Below, in pieces: positions 54,878-64,000 of a stretch of 64,000 nt of DNA; position 1 is the first letter of the stretch, and every line of letters begins with the position of its first letter. The DNA lies in contig NC_080422.1 in the NCBI RefSeq assembly GCF_029873635.1, positions 6,727,764 to 6,791,763 on the forward strand. The letters run 5' to 3'. The stretch comes from Malania oleifera. Taxonomy: Eukaryota; Streptophyta; Magnoliopsida; Santalales; Ximeniaceae. Below the pieces are notes generated by a model that ran no database searches, was not told where the DNA came from, and saw nothing but the letters and a program-made list of their open reading frames with translations. A program made the translations under genes and the position numbers.

Positions 54878-54969
54878 TATTGCAAAGGATGTTTCAAGGT
54901 CTCATTTTTTTCTTTATCATTCTTATCTAGATGGATGTTGCGGCATTCCTTTCTGCTCGTCTATACAAC

Positions 54970-55817
54970 AGTCCTGAGTGAAGTGTCCTCTCCTGCCGCA
55001 ATTATATTATTGGTTGTTTTGTCGCCAATGTTTGTTATCTTCATTTTCTTTTTTGCAATGGTTTTGTTGAGCTACCCCTCATTGAGAGCTCCTCCTATCT
55101 GACCTTTTTTGCCAGTCTTCTTGCATCCTTCTTGATTTGAATTCTCCATTGTGTATTCTCACAACTACTTTATCCTTTCCTTTAAAGGCTCTCTTGTTAA
55201 AAAGAGCATTTTCCTCATCCTGTGGTGAGACTCCAAACATTTTTTTGTCCAAAGCCTCTTGGTTGGCTAGTATGTTTTCCAACTTTGTTAGAGCTGGTCC
55301 CTTGGCTCATCCACGAGTGGCAATGATGAGACTATTATATTCCTGCCGAAGGTGGAGAATAATAATTCTTCTTATTCTTGTATTTAAAATTTTATTTTCT
55401 GGGTCTAACTGCAGAATTTCTTCCTAAATAGTTTTAACTTTTGTGAAATATTCATTGACAGTCATATTCTGTTGCGAAACCGTCAAAAGCTCATGTTCTA
55501 ACTGTTGGAGCTTCGTTCCATTTGTCTTGGCGAAAAGTGCTACTAGCGTGTCCCACACATCCTTGGGTGTTTTTATGTCCTTAATGTGTTGTAATAGTTC
55601 TTCTTCTATAGTTAGCTAGCGCATACAGTGCCTTGCCCTCGTTAACTTTCCATTTCTTCAATTCTTCAACATCAATTGTTGGTGTGGTTATACTACCACT
55701 GATGATCTCCCATAAGTGTTGTCCAAGCAGGTAAAACTGCACACAAATGCCCTGATTTTTATAATTGTTGTGGTTGAGCTTCTATATTTTGCTTGCCAAG
55801 GTTGCAATATCCGTCAT
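54970..55817 (-). pseudogene. Copia G gag
   Basis: ATG at 55817 (MTDIATLASKI), then LNHNNYKNQGICVQFYLLGQ, ISGSITTPTIDVEELKKW and GKALYAL, a copia gag. The zinc knuckle near 54970-55015 keeps YNCGRRGHFTQDC, but a stop replaces the first Cys. Several frameshifts. Confidence 0.85.
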
Positions 55818-55941
55818 CGTTACTTGCTGATGCCTCGCACTTAACAAAGTAAGCTTAGTCCCATGCCAGCTGATTCACAGCCCCAAACTGGCTACTAGTG
55901 AAATCTTCTTGTGCCACAATCTTTGCAATGGTCCCTAACTG

Positions 55942-55956
55942 CCGGCTCTGATACCA
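55942..55956 (-). other. Primer binding site of copia G
   Basis: Minus strand TGGTATCAGAGCCGG, two bases from the 5' LTR. Confidence 0.93.
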
Positions 55957-55958
55957 CT

Positions 55959-56682
55959 TATTGGGAATTGGAGGTGGTGGGCCACAACAAATGATTAACT
56001 CTAACCCTATGTTTGGAGAGACCTTGGATTTGGAAATATGAAAGTGTGTTGAAATTTGTCCAAATAAAATCCAAATCCGAAGTCTGAAATCCATGCTCCC
56101 AAATGCAGCCTTAATAATTTATTGAAACAGATTAGGTTCCCAGCACCTTAAACTTGGACTCAATGAAATACTCACGCCCAAACTACAAACATTCATATAC
56201 GCTTAAATATCCCCACAAACGCAAAACACGCAAGACTCTCACTCACACACCCATGTCTAGCACACATGCACACTTGCTTTTTTGCTTTCACATTCTGTTG
56301 TCTTCTTGCACACAGCAGACAAAATTTCCTCGCGCAGCAGCTAGAGCTCATTATATAGCAGCTGAAAGTCTGTTGCTTCCAACTGAAATTTTCTGGGAAT
56401 TTCCAGCAACACAGTTTGCCCATATTCCTGGAAATTTCCTGCAGCAGTTGCTTGAGCTTTCTAGATAAATGGTGAAAGAATTCTTCAAGGAGAAAGGGGA
56501 TTTTTGGAGAGAAGAAGAACATTCTAAAGAGAAAGAATTGCTAGAGAGAGAGAGGGAATTTATGGGAAGGTTTTAGAGAGAGAGAAAGAGAGATTTGGAG
56601 AGAGGTAGAGAACAACGAGGGAGGGAATTCCAGGAAGCTTCCTAGAGAGAGAGAGAGAGAGATAGTTGGTGCTCTCTGTACA
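55959..56682 (-). repeat. 5' LTR of copia G
   Basis: 724 bases, TATTGGGAATTGG (from TGTTGGG) to CTCTGTACA. Longer than its partner because of the insertion at 56005-56110. Confidence 0.92.
56005..56110. mobile_element. MITE-like insertion in one LTR of copia G
   Basis: About 106 bases absent from the partner LTR (which reads straight through near 50784). Ends CCCTATGTTTGG and CCCAAATGCAGCC form imperfect inverted repeats. TAA/TTA flanks suggest a 3-bp target, as in Tourist-like MITEs, but this is not clean. Confidence 0.65.
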
Positions 56683-57290
56683 TAACTTTAGGCAGCTGAC
56701 GGGAAACACAAGGTGCACCTTCATCCAAGATCAACCTTGTAAGTGGCCTTCCTGAATTTAGCTAGACGTGAACTGGTCACTCATATTTGCAAAGTAGTCT
56801 CTTGTCTTGATTTGTTTTGGATGGAGCTTAGCAAGCACCAAATTATTGACATTTGAAGTGCACCAGTATTCTCCTGTGATGTGTTTGCTTTTTCATTTGT
56901 TTACATGCTTTCCTCAGGTAGGCTTGGGCATTCTCCGTGTTCTGTCTCCATGGCAAAGATGTATGCTTCTGAACTCCATTTTTTCTTTTTGTTTCAGCTT
57001 GCCCATTGTGTGAGGTAAGAATGGCCTGTAACAAGCTTAAAAGGACTCTGATGCGCTCTATTGGGCATTGAATCATAACTGAGCAATGTCGAGTAATTTG
57101 CACCTATATCTTTTGGTTGGTAGCGACGAAATGGCACAAACACTCCTTTAGTATCTAGATAAATCTCTCCTTGTAACCATGAGTCATTGGGTGATAGCTC
57201 AAAGAGATGTCAAGCTGTGAGATTAGGATTCTGAAAAGTTCTAACCCATATGATATCTTGGAGATGACATCCGATACTTGAAGTATATGT
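56683..57290 (-). mobile_element. Gypsy F, integrase part
   Basis: Minus strand from about 57290: FRILISQLDISLSYHPMTHG (integrase core end), WRQNTENAQAYLRKACKQMK, RRLLCKYE, then WMKVHLVFPVSC. These are the same blocks in the same order as element A (4030-4640). It joins in frame to 50743 on the other side of copia G. The right boundary with intron sequence is near 57265-57290. Confidence 0.82.
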
Positions 57291-58376
57291 TATTTTTTAA
57301 TTGATTAGGATTTTCTAAAAATCATTTAAAGCATTAGTTTATAGGATTCTGGAATAAATATATGAATCTATATGTTTTTAACTAGTTTGCAAATGCAAAA
57401 TATGAATTCACGAACGTGGTGTGCATTACCCATTACATAACATCCACGATGGCCGCAGCCATTACTGTTATGTGGATGGTTACTTTTACTTGAACCCATG
57501 ATTGTGAGTTCCTGATTTACCAACTCTTTTTTCATTTTGAAAATGAAAGTAGAATGTGGGCAGTCCAGTGAAGTGAAGTGTTACCTGACATGGCATTTGC
57601 ATCCATGAAGAGAGCATGGATAGAAATAAGATATTTTAATTAGCACTCAGTCTATTTATTGGATTTTTTTAAGCACGTGTAGCACCTACACCTGGGTATG
57701 AGGGTGAATATCAGTCATTAGAGTTGGTGTGCATTGGGGCTCCAATGCTCAGGAATTTTCTCATTTTATTTTGTGGCATTGCACAAGATACCATGCATGC
57801 ATCAACATGCCTGCACGCCTGGTGATCAAAGGAAATTGTCTATATGTGTGCATCCATGCTTGCTTGTGTATCTAAGTGTGTGTGCATTTGCGTGTAATTG
57901 ATAATGTCTGAAGCAAGGAATTTAAAATGAGGAAATTGGGAATTAAAGGAGAAACTAATCTTTGTTTTAAAAGAAAAGTAATCACTCCCACAACGAATAT
58001 TTTTATAAGCAAAGAAAAGAGAAACTGGTCACAAAAGTGATATTACACATTTACACCCTCAAAGTTTGAGGGTGCTATTGTTTTGATCCTTCACATTTTA
58101 ATTTTTTGAATTAACAGCCTAAAATTTCCACATGCCATCATTTGGCCCCTCCTGATCTAATTTTGTCAATTTGTGCTCTAAACACTTGTACTTGTTGTCA
58201 ATTTGCTTCTCATGATCAAAATCCTTATCATATTTCATTCATTGACTACTCTACTAATGATGTCATCTTGCAGTTATTTTTTTTTTAAATTCGTTTATAT
58301 TTTTTTATTAAAGAAAGTTAGAAGCAAATAGGCAAAATAAAAATTAACTCATGTATGTGTGTTGGGGGGTTGGCAG
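57291..58376 (+). other. Host gene intron, last part
   Basis: Non-coding. Ends in a T-rich stretch and 'ttggggggttggcag', a plausible acceptor at 58376. Nothing else recognised. Confidence 0.6.
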
Positions 58377-59298
58377 GTCATCATTCTATTGACATAGTTC
58401 GTGTTCTGGGAGAAGAAGAAAGTAATCCTTCTGATTCTGAAATGAAATATGGAATGCATGTTAAAGGGCAGTCAGTGGTTGAAGAATTGGGTATTAATCA
58501 AAACACTGTTTCCCCCACAGCAGATGGTTGGAAACCTGCTTCTGGATGCGTTATTGAGATCAGTGACAGTGATGGTGAAATTCCAATTAATAAACAAAAT
58601 GCTGTTGGTCCAATGGATTGGGCTTCAGGAGGGTTTTTGAGTGGAAAAGAAACAACTCAGAAATTTGAAAGTCGTGCATGTTCAGGACAAATAGAAGAGG
58701 TAAATGCGATTGGCTGCATGGAGAAGTGCCTATTGACTTCTGCTTTCAAAAGAAAACGAGCTTCATGCACAAATACTAGTGATAATGATGATAGTGATGA
58801 TAGTTCTCCAATTGGTGAATGTAAATTAAAGCCACATCAAGAGTTGATTAATGGGTTCAAAGTATCCCCCTTCAGTCACCGCACGGCACAACCCATCTTC
58901 TCAGGCAGTATCACTGTTGAGAAATCTGTTGGCCATTCTACGCAGGATTCATTTCCCTTGAGACTGTTCGAAGGGAAAAATAGGGCTGAGCAGAACTCTC
59001 AGAATCATCTAAACAAATTTGTTGTGGACAGTTCTGATAGCTCTGATAGTTCTGATAGTGGAGATAGTTCTGTTGACTCTCAAGATGAGGTCAAGAGGGA
59101 TTTGGGTATCAGTCAACTTATATCAAGACTCAGAAGGATTAAAGATAATGAGATGTGGGAGTCTGAATTAGACATGCTTTCTGCATTTAAAAATTGTCCT
59201 CGATTCTGTATGGAGGCTGTTTGTGCTCTTTATAGACAGCAAATCTCTGTGGGAAAATCAGTTGTTGATCGAGGATTTAGCGAGCTTGATGCCTTCAG
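58377..59298 (+). CDS. Host gene exon 2 (acidic, Ser/Asp-rich protein)
   Basis: Acceptor GGCAG|GTCATC and donor TTCAG|GTACAA bound a 922-base open exon. Joined to exon 1 (phase 1) the frame fits exactly. Contains VIEISDSDGEIP, a basic FKRKRAS stretch, an acidic NTSDNDDSDDSSP stretch, and an Asp/Ser run (VDSSDSSDSSDSGDSS). It ends in a conserved-looking block (LISRLRRIKDNEMWESELDM, FKNCPRFCMEAVCALYRQQ). The acidic and basic patches suggest a nuclear protein; I do not recognise the family. Further exons should follow but none is identified before 64000. Confidence 0.72.
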
Positions 59299-60154
59299 GT
59301 ACAAATAAAGTAACACAATTTATTGTTTCTGTTAATGCATTGCTATATTTATGATTTTTCAAGCTTTTGTTTTTGATTTGTTTCTTTCAGTATTATAAGA
59401 GATGACTCATAGTTACCAGAAAATGCTAACGCCTTAGTGAACCGCGTATTGGAACTAACATTGCAAAATGTGGTACATTTTTGTTCCGAAACACCAAGTA
59501 TAACGATATTAAGTTTTAATTCAATATTTTTTACACATCATATTCTTTTTATTTGTTAAAGTGGAGAATTGTCACAGTATAATTTCATCCTAATTCATTA
59601 TGTATCCATTTCACGAAAGAAAATATCTTCTAGATTTTGAAACATTTCAACATCCTCCCCAAAATAGACAAGTGCCACTGCATATTTTTCACCAGTATAT
59701 TTGTATCAATATGCTCCTAATGGTCCATATTTTAGAGCATGTGCAGTACCACCATTTCGTTCCCATTCCATGAATGAGACAGTTCTGCGTTCTAGGTAAC
59801 ATTGAGACAGCTCTAGATCTGCTGCGGCTTGTTCGTTATGGACCTCTTTCTTGTGATTGGTGCCATATTTCTTGTGGAGTTATCTATAATGGAAACTGAT
59901 TTAGATATTGTAAGAAAAATAGAAGATAAAAAGGAAGGTGATTTTTTTTTCTTAACTTTATTTTGGAGCTGAATGGTATGAAGATGTGTGCTCTTTTGTT
60001 GTAGTCACTTTGCTTACTTTACACCTGGCATGCACATTGTCATGTACCCTCTTCTTTCTTTTCAATAGAAATTTTAACTTTCTAAAGAAAGAAGACAATC
60101 AATATGTTAGTTGCCAGGAACACATTCATACATAGACTGAATCCTGTGATGGAT
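59299..60154 (+). other. Presumed intron or downstream flank
   Basis: No reading frame continuing exon 2 was found. AT-rich. Confidence 0.5.
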
Positions 60155-60164
60155 GCATTACATC

Positions 60165-60870
60165 ATGGTTATGGAACCCGGATTGGACTGGCCATTTTGA
60201 ACCGGTTCAATTGGAACCGGTCACCAGGCAGGTCCGTTCAACACCCTATAACCTGAAATGAAGCAAATCTGTGTTGACTCAACCAACCTGGTCCAAACCA
60301 GGTCAAAGGTGGGTCAATCCGGATCTTTTACTTAAAAACAGAAATTGATGGGGGAGGCATGGGCTGAAGCTTTAACAGTTGACCTTCTCATAACACGTTC
60401 CTGCCTTGCCACCATACCAATTGAAGTTTTTTGTCTATTAATAGGTTAAATAGCATATGTAGACGACTAGAGTACACACATAGAAAACATCATGTACACA
60501 TATTAATAATAAAAAAAATTGGAATATTTTGATAGTTGTTAATGACTATTTTTAAGAATATAATAATAAGTTTAAAGAATATTTTAGAAAAACAGAAACG
60601 CAATACAAATTTTATTTAGATAGTTGTTAGTGACTATTTTTGGTTTTAGTTAGCTCATAGATGACTTTAATTAATCTTTACATATGTTGTATATGGGATC
60701 AGTGTGATTTTTTTTTTTTTTTTTTCTAATATAGATATATAAGTACATATAAATATATAAAATATATTACAATGTCATGTTGACATGACTTGTTCGACTC
60801 CTGGTTTGACCCACCGGTCTGATTGGTCGTAAGTTACTGATTTGGTCGGTAGTCTGGGTTTTAAAGCCAT
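60165..60870. mobile_element. Mutator-like non-autonomous transposon
   Basis: 706 bases with ends ATGGTTATGGAACCC and GGGTTTTAAAGCCAT, imperfect inverted repeats. Flanked by GCATTACATC and GCATTTCATC (60155-60164 and 60871-60880), a 9-10 bp target duplication with one mismatch, the length typical of Mutator-like elements. The sub-terminal parts carry 'ccggttcaa' and 'tttgaccc' phrases. No transposase. Confidence 0.7.
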
Positions 60871-60880
60871 GCATTTCATC

Positions 60881-63560
60881 ATAGTTCTTTTCTACCTTTT
60901 CAAAATTTATCTTTTATATATATATATATATATATCTTAGTGCCCACATTTCATACTTGGAAAACATTAGGGAAATGAAAGGAAAATATGAAGGAATTCA
61001 CCTCTCATGTTTGGTTATCAAAGAAGAGAAAAAATAAAATAAGATATTGCATCAATGAACAAAACTTTAATTTCACTGATCATTAACATTTGCTTTTTCA
61101 GCAATCCAATGCAGGGAATTTTCAGCACAAGCATTTGATTTGCTTGGGCATGTTTAGTATTGAATTGGGGCCAAAGTTAAAATGCTATTCAATAGAAGGG
61201 GCCCATGCTTCCTTTGTTGAAGTAAAGACAAACTGTTTGATTCGAGTTGCCTAAGAATTTGCTTAGCAAAGTCCCCTATTTGATATACTGAAAAAAGGAA
61301 TAATGCGCTAGGTTTAAGATTGAGGAAAGTCCATAACCATATCAATCACTTTAATCCCCATAATGTATGACACAAATGTATGCATTTCAATTAGGATTAT
61401 TTTATTAATATACATTCTTTTCATTCCATCAAAAATCAAATTAATGGTAGAGATGCTTATGACCTCCCCCTCTGTGCCTTGCGGTAATGATGCCCTAGCG
61501 TTATGACCTTTACCAAAATGGTGCTGTCCAGAGATCAAATTATTTTGTGCATTGGGTTTCACTTGACTGTCTATAGGTCCATTGTATGTGCTGGAATTAC
61601 CATGCTGTTAAGTATTTTGATTTAAGTTCTTTTCTTTCTAAAAGGTAGAATAGAATAACCTGGTTGAACTCTATAATGCATTGAATGTTCCTTAATAAGT
61701 CCCATTCTTCTACCCTTTACTAGGAGTCAATGACTATTCATAGCTATTACCTTGATACTGAAGAAGAGTCCGATTCAAGGTTTCATTTCTGTCCCACTTG
61801 ATCCTAATTCAACATTAGAAGTATATTGATTTTTCCCCAATAACTGCATATGTGTTTGTAAAGTACTGCACAATTGATTCCATCCATAAATTTCTTCCCT
61901 ATAAGCTTGAATCTCAATCAGAATGCTAGTTCCTTCTGTTCATATGTTATGATTTGAATATACCACACCAATTCTTTATGTATGGATGATGAGATTCCAT
62001 TGATAGAGAGCCAATTCTAATAAACTTATTGGATTGGAGTGTCCGATTGGCATGCATCTGTTTGCTAATATGAGTGGGGTGCTTTTACTATTAAGCCATG
62101 GATGCTTAGCACTTAGCAGGGATCCTCATGCTGTGTGAATAACCAAATTCCCTTACTGAACTGAAATATTTAGGATAAATCAATGCAATTTAGGTTGCAT
62201 CAAGGAAAGGACATTAATTGAAATCCTAGATATTTGAATTAATAACGATATTGAGAGAGATAAAGAATTTCACTATTTCTTAGATTCATGGACCCAATTC
62301 AATTCAATGAGATCTTTCACACATTTTTTTTCCCATTGAGAATGTTTATGAACTCTTTGATGCCTGAATTTTAAGTATACTACTTTCACATAATTCACAA
62401 GGTTCATCAAGTGATCAATTTTTCACAAGCGAAGGTGTAGTGCTCTTTGAAGTAGCGGTCCTAGAAAAAATCTCTATTTGGTAGTGCCTTTTCCTATACC
62501 TATGAATTTCATTGGACCCCAAAACATACTTTGGTAGAATCTTTTGGGTTTTCCAATATCAATAGGTTGATTGTTTTGCTCTTATATCCCCCAAAAGGAA
62601 AAAATATCTGTAAGAATTGTTTCTTGGATCGAAAAGAGAGGCCTTGAGTTTTCCTAATAACTTAAAAGCATACTGTGCCTGAATCCAATTAAGGTTTGTG
62701 GTGGTGAAGAGACTGGATTAGAAAAAATAGGGAGTCTAGTTATAAGGTATCTAATGAAACCGTGACTGGAATTGAGATCTCATTCAAAGAGAAAGATATC
62801 AAATATCAAGTACTATTTGTTACAAATAACATCTTGTCATTGCATAACGTATAAAATGTTGACTAATTTGGGCAACATTGAACTTGGTAAAATAAAATGG
62901 TTGAATAATTGAAAAATGTAAATTTTCAGGAATATGCATTGAATGCTGAGATTACGCATTGAATTTATGGTACTGGATCCATAATCAAAAGAAGTGTCCG
63001 GGATTATTCTAGAAGAAATGAAACAAAAGAAACTGTAGAGCTAGGACAACTATTGCACAAGGTCTACCCAGTGCTAAATGCAGAGGAGCATAATATATTG
63101 ATATGAACATTATGAGCTGTCCTGTAATGCAAAGAGTTGTTGTTGATACCTTCTTCCTAGTTCAGTCTTTGAAGGAAGAGATAAAAGGGCTTTATGGAGA
63201 ATGAGGTTAGAAATCCATAATAGCTGACGACAATGACCAAATTGATTTTCTTTATGCATGAGGTTGCTAGATTACCAAGTAGAAAAGATTTTAAAATCCT
63301 TACAAGCCTTTTTCTTTTTTTTTTTCTTTTTTTTTCTATTGCAATTTCTGAATTGTAATATGATGATTTTTTAACTTACTACATATAGAACAAAAATATA
63401 TAGGCTAGATATGTCAATGACACCAAAGGGATATTAAATGAATAAAATTAGGATATGGATGGTATATAATAAAATAGAGCAACTTTGAGGTTCCTTATGA
63501 AATGTGGCTTGGAGTGGAGTCAGTGACAATGAAGTTCTGGGAGTTACAATATAAAGGAAG
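60881..63560. other. AT-rich non-coding DNA
   Basis: No supported gene, RNA gene or element end. A short (TA)n tract is at about 60917-60934. T-rich tracts are near 63309-63340. Confidence 0.6.
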
Positions 63561-63569
63561 CTTTGAGCT

Positions 63570-63690
63570 CTGGGGCGGCTCTGCCTTTAGGCAATTGAGG
63601 CACCTGCCTAGGGCCCCCAAATTTTTGGGGCCCCTCAATTTTTTCTTAATATAATAATATAGTTTTTGGGCCCCAAAAATTTTTTTAATT
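63570..63690. repeat. GGGCCCC palindrome cluster, possible hAT-type end
   Basis: 'ggggcggctctgcctttagg' is followed by three GGGCCCC-containing palindromes of the form CCCAAATTTTTGGGG within 80 bases. Sequence of this type starts some plant hAT elements; no partner end is in the window. Confidence 0.4.
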
Positions 63691-64000
63691 AAATAATATT
63701 AATATTATTTATTATGCTCTATTCCCATAATTGACTTCCCAACTAACAAATAAATTAAATTATATTTTAAAATATAAAATAAATACAATTTAATTCTTTT
63801 TTTTTTCAAATCTTATACTTCCCAACTAACACATTTATTGTATTTCAAATTACATATTACTCCCATCTCTCCCTCTTAGTCTCTCTAAAAAATTTTTTTC
63901 ATCTCTCACTCTCATCTCTTGGTCTCTCTATGATTTTTGCTCCAACTATTGTGTTCATCATCTTCGGGCCTCCGATTCTTTGTAATTTTCATCAACTCTA

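Larger units (their letters stand above)
50749..56682 (-). mobile_element. Complete Ty1/copia element G
   Basis: LTRs at 50749-51344 and 55959-56682, flanked by TAACT. The PBS is inside the right LTR, with a polypurine tract inside the left one. On the minus strand: gag, zinc knuckle, protease, GAG-pre-integrase, integrase, RT, RNase H. Two in-frame tandem duplications (132 bp in RT, 69 bp before protease) and a MITE in one LTR. Many stops. Inserted in gypsy F within the host gene intron. Confidence 0.95.

Noticed and set aside
61314-61562. 82-codon minus-strand frame
   Set aside because: AT-rich, no motif, no neighbours to support it.

Overview
This is a 64 kb stretch of a flowering-plant nuclear genome, most likely a eudicot. 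The evidence is AT-rich DNA, many Ty3/gypsy and Ty1/copia LTR retrotransposons primed by initiator-Met tRNA, an RTE-type and an L1-type LINE, a tRNA-derived SINE, small DNA transposons, and one intron-containing host gene. I see no rRNA or tRNA gene, no CRISPR array and no prokaryotic operon. Nearly every retroelement reading frame carries stops, frameshifts or lost catalytic residues. Layout, left to right. 1-5436: 3' part of a gypsy element (A, + strand), broken by an LTR-only insertion. 5500-7432: a decayed copy of the first exon and intron of a host coiled-coil gene. 7634-13155: complete copia element B (- strand). 14369-14810: a solo copia LTR. 15905-16388: a Myb/SANT-like pseudogene. 17390-20690: an RTE LINE (- strand) interrupted by a truncated L1. 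20700-23990: AT-rich DNA with tandem repeats. 23990-48765: one decayed copia element (C, + strand) opened up by several younger insertions. These are complete gypsy D (24183-29909), a Tekay/Del-like gypsy 3' end E (about 30019-32941), a SINE (34294-34505), and the large gypsy-type element O (35522-46572). O in turn contains gypsy T, which contains another LTR-only insertion. 48938-59298: two exons of a host gene whose 9 kb intron holds a gypsy fragment (F) split by complete copia G (50749-56682). 60165-60870: a Mutator-like non-autonomous transposon. The remainder to 64000 is AT-rich with no recognisable gene. Eight or nine insertions are supported by target-site duplications (for example CACTG, AGTATC, GGATA, TTTAT, TAACT, AGTAGA and a 17-bp repeat). 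At four of them the host element's coding frame runs on across the site, so the order of insertion can be read directly: C, then O, then T, then the LTR at 39374. The most unusual object is element O. Its LTRs are about 2.4 kb and what remains of its interior is about 1.1 kb. That interior encodes no recognisable retroelement protein. It encodes, on the element's sense strand, a roughly 241-codon frame with a WOX-like homeodomain (one in-frame stop), and it ends in a polypurine tract identical to that of the Tekay-like family next door. This looks like a non-autonomous retrotransposon that has captured a homeobox gene. The second point of biological interest is the split host gene at 48938-59298. 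Its two exons match in splice phase across the transposon-filled intron, and a decayed paralogue lies 43 kb upstream.
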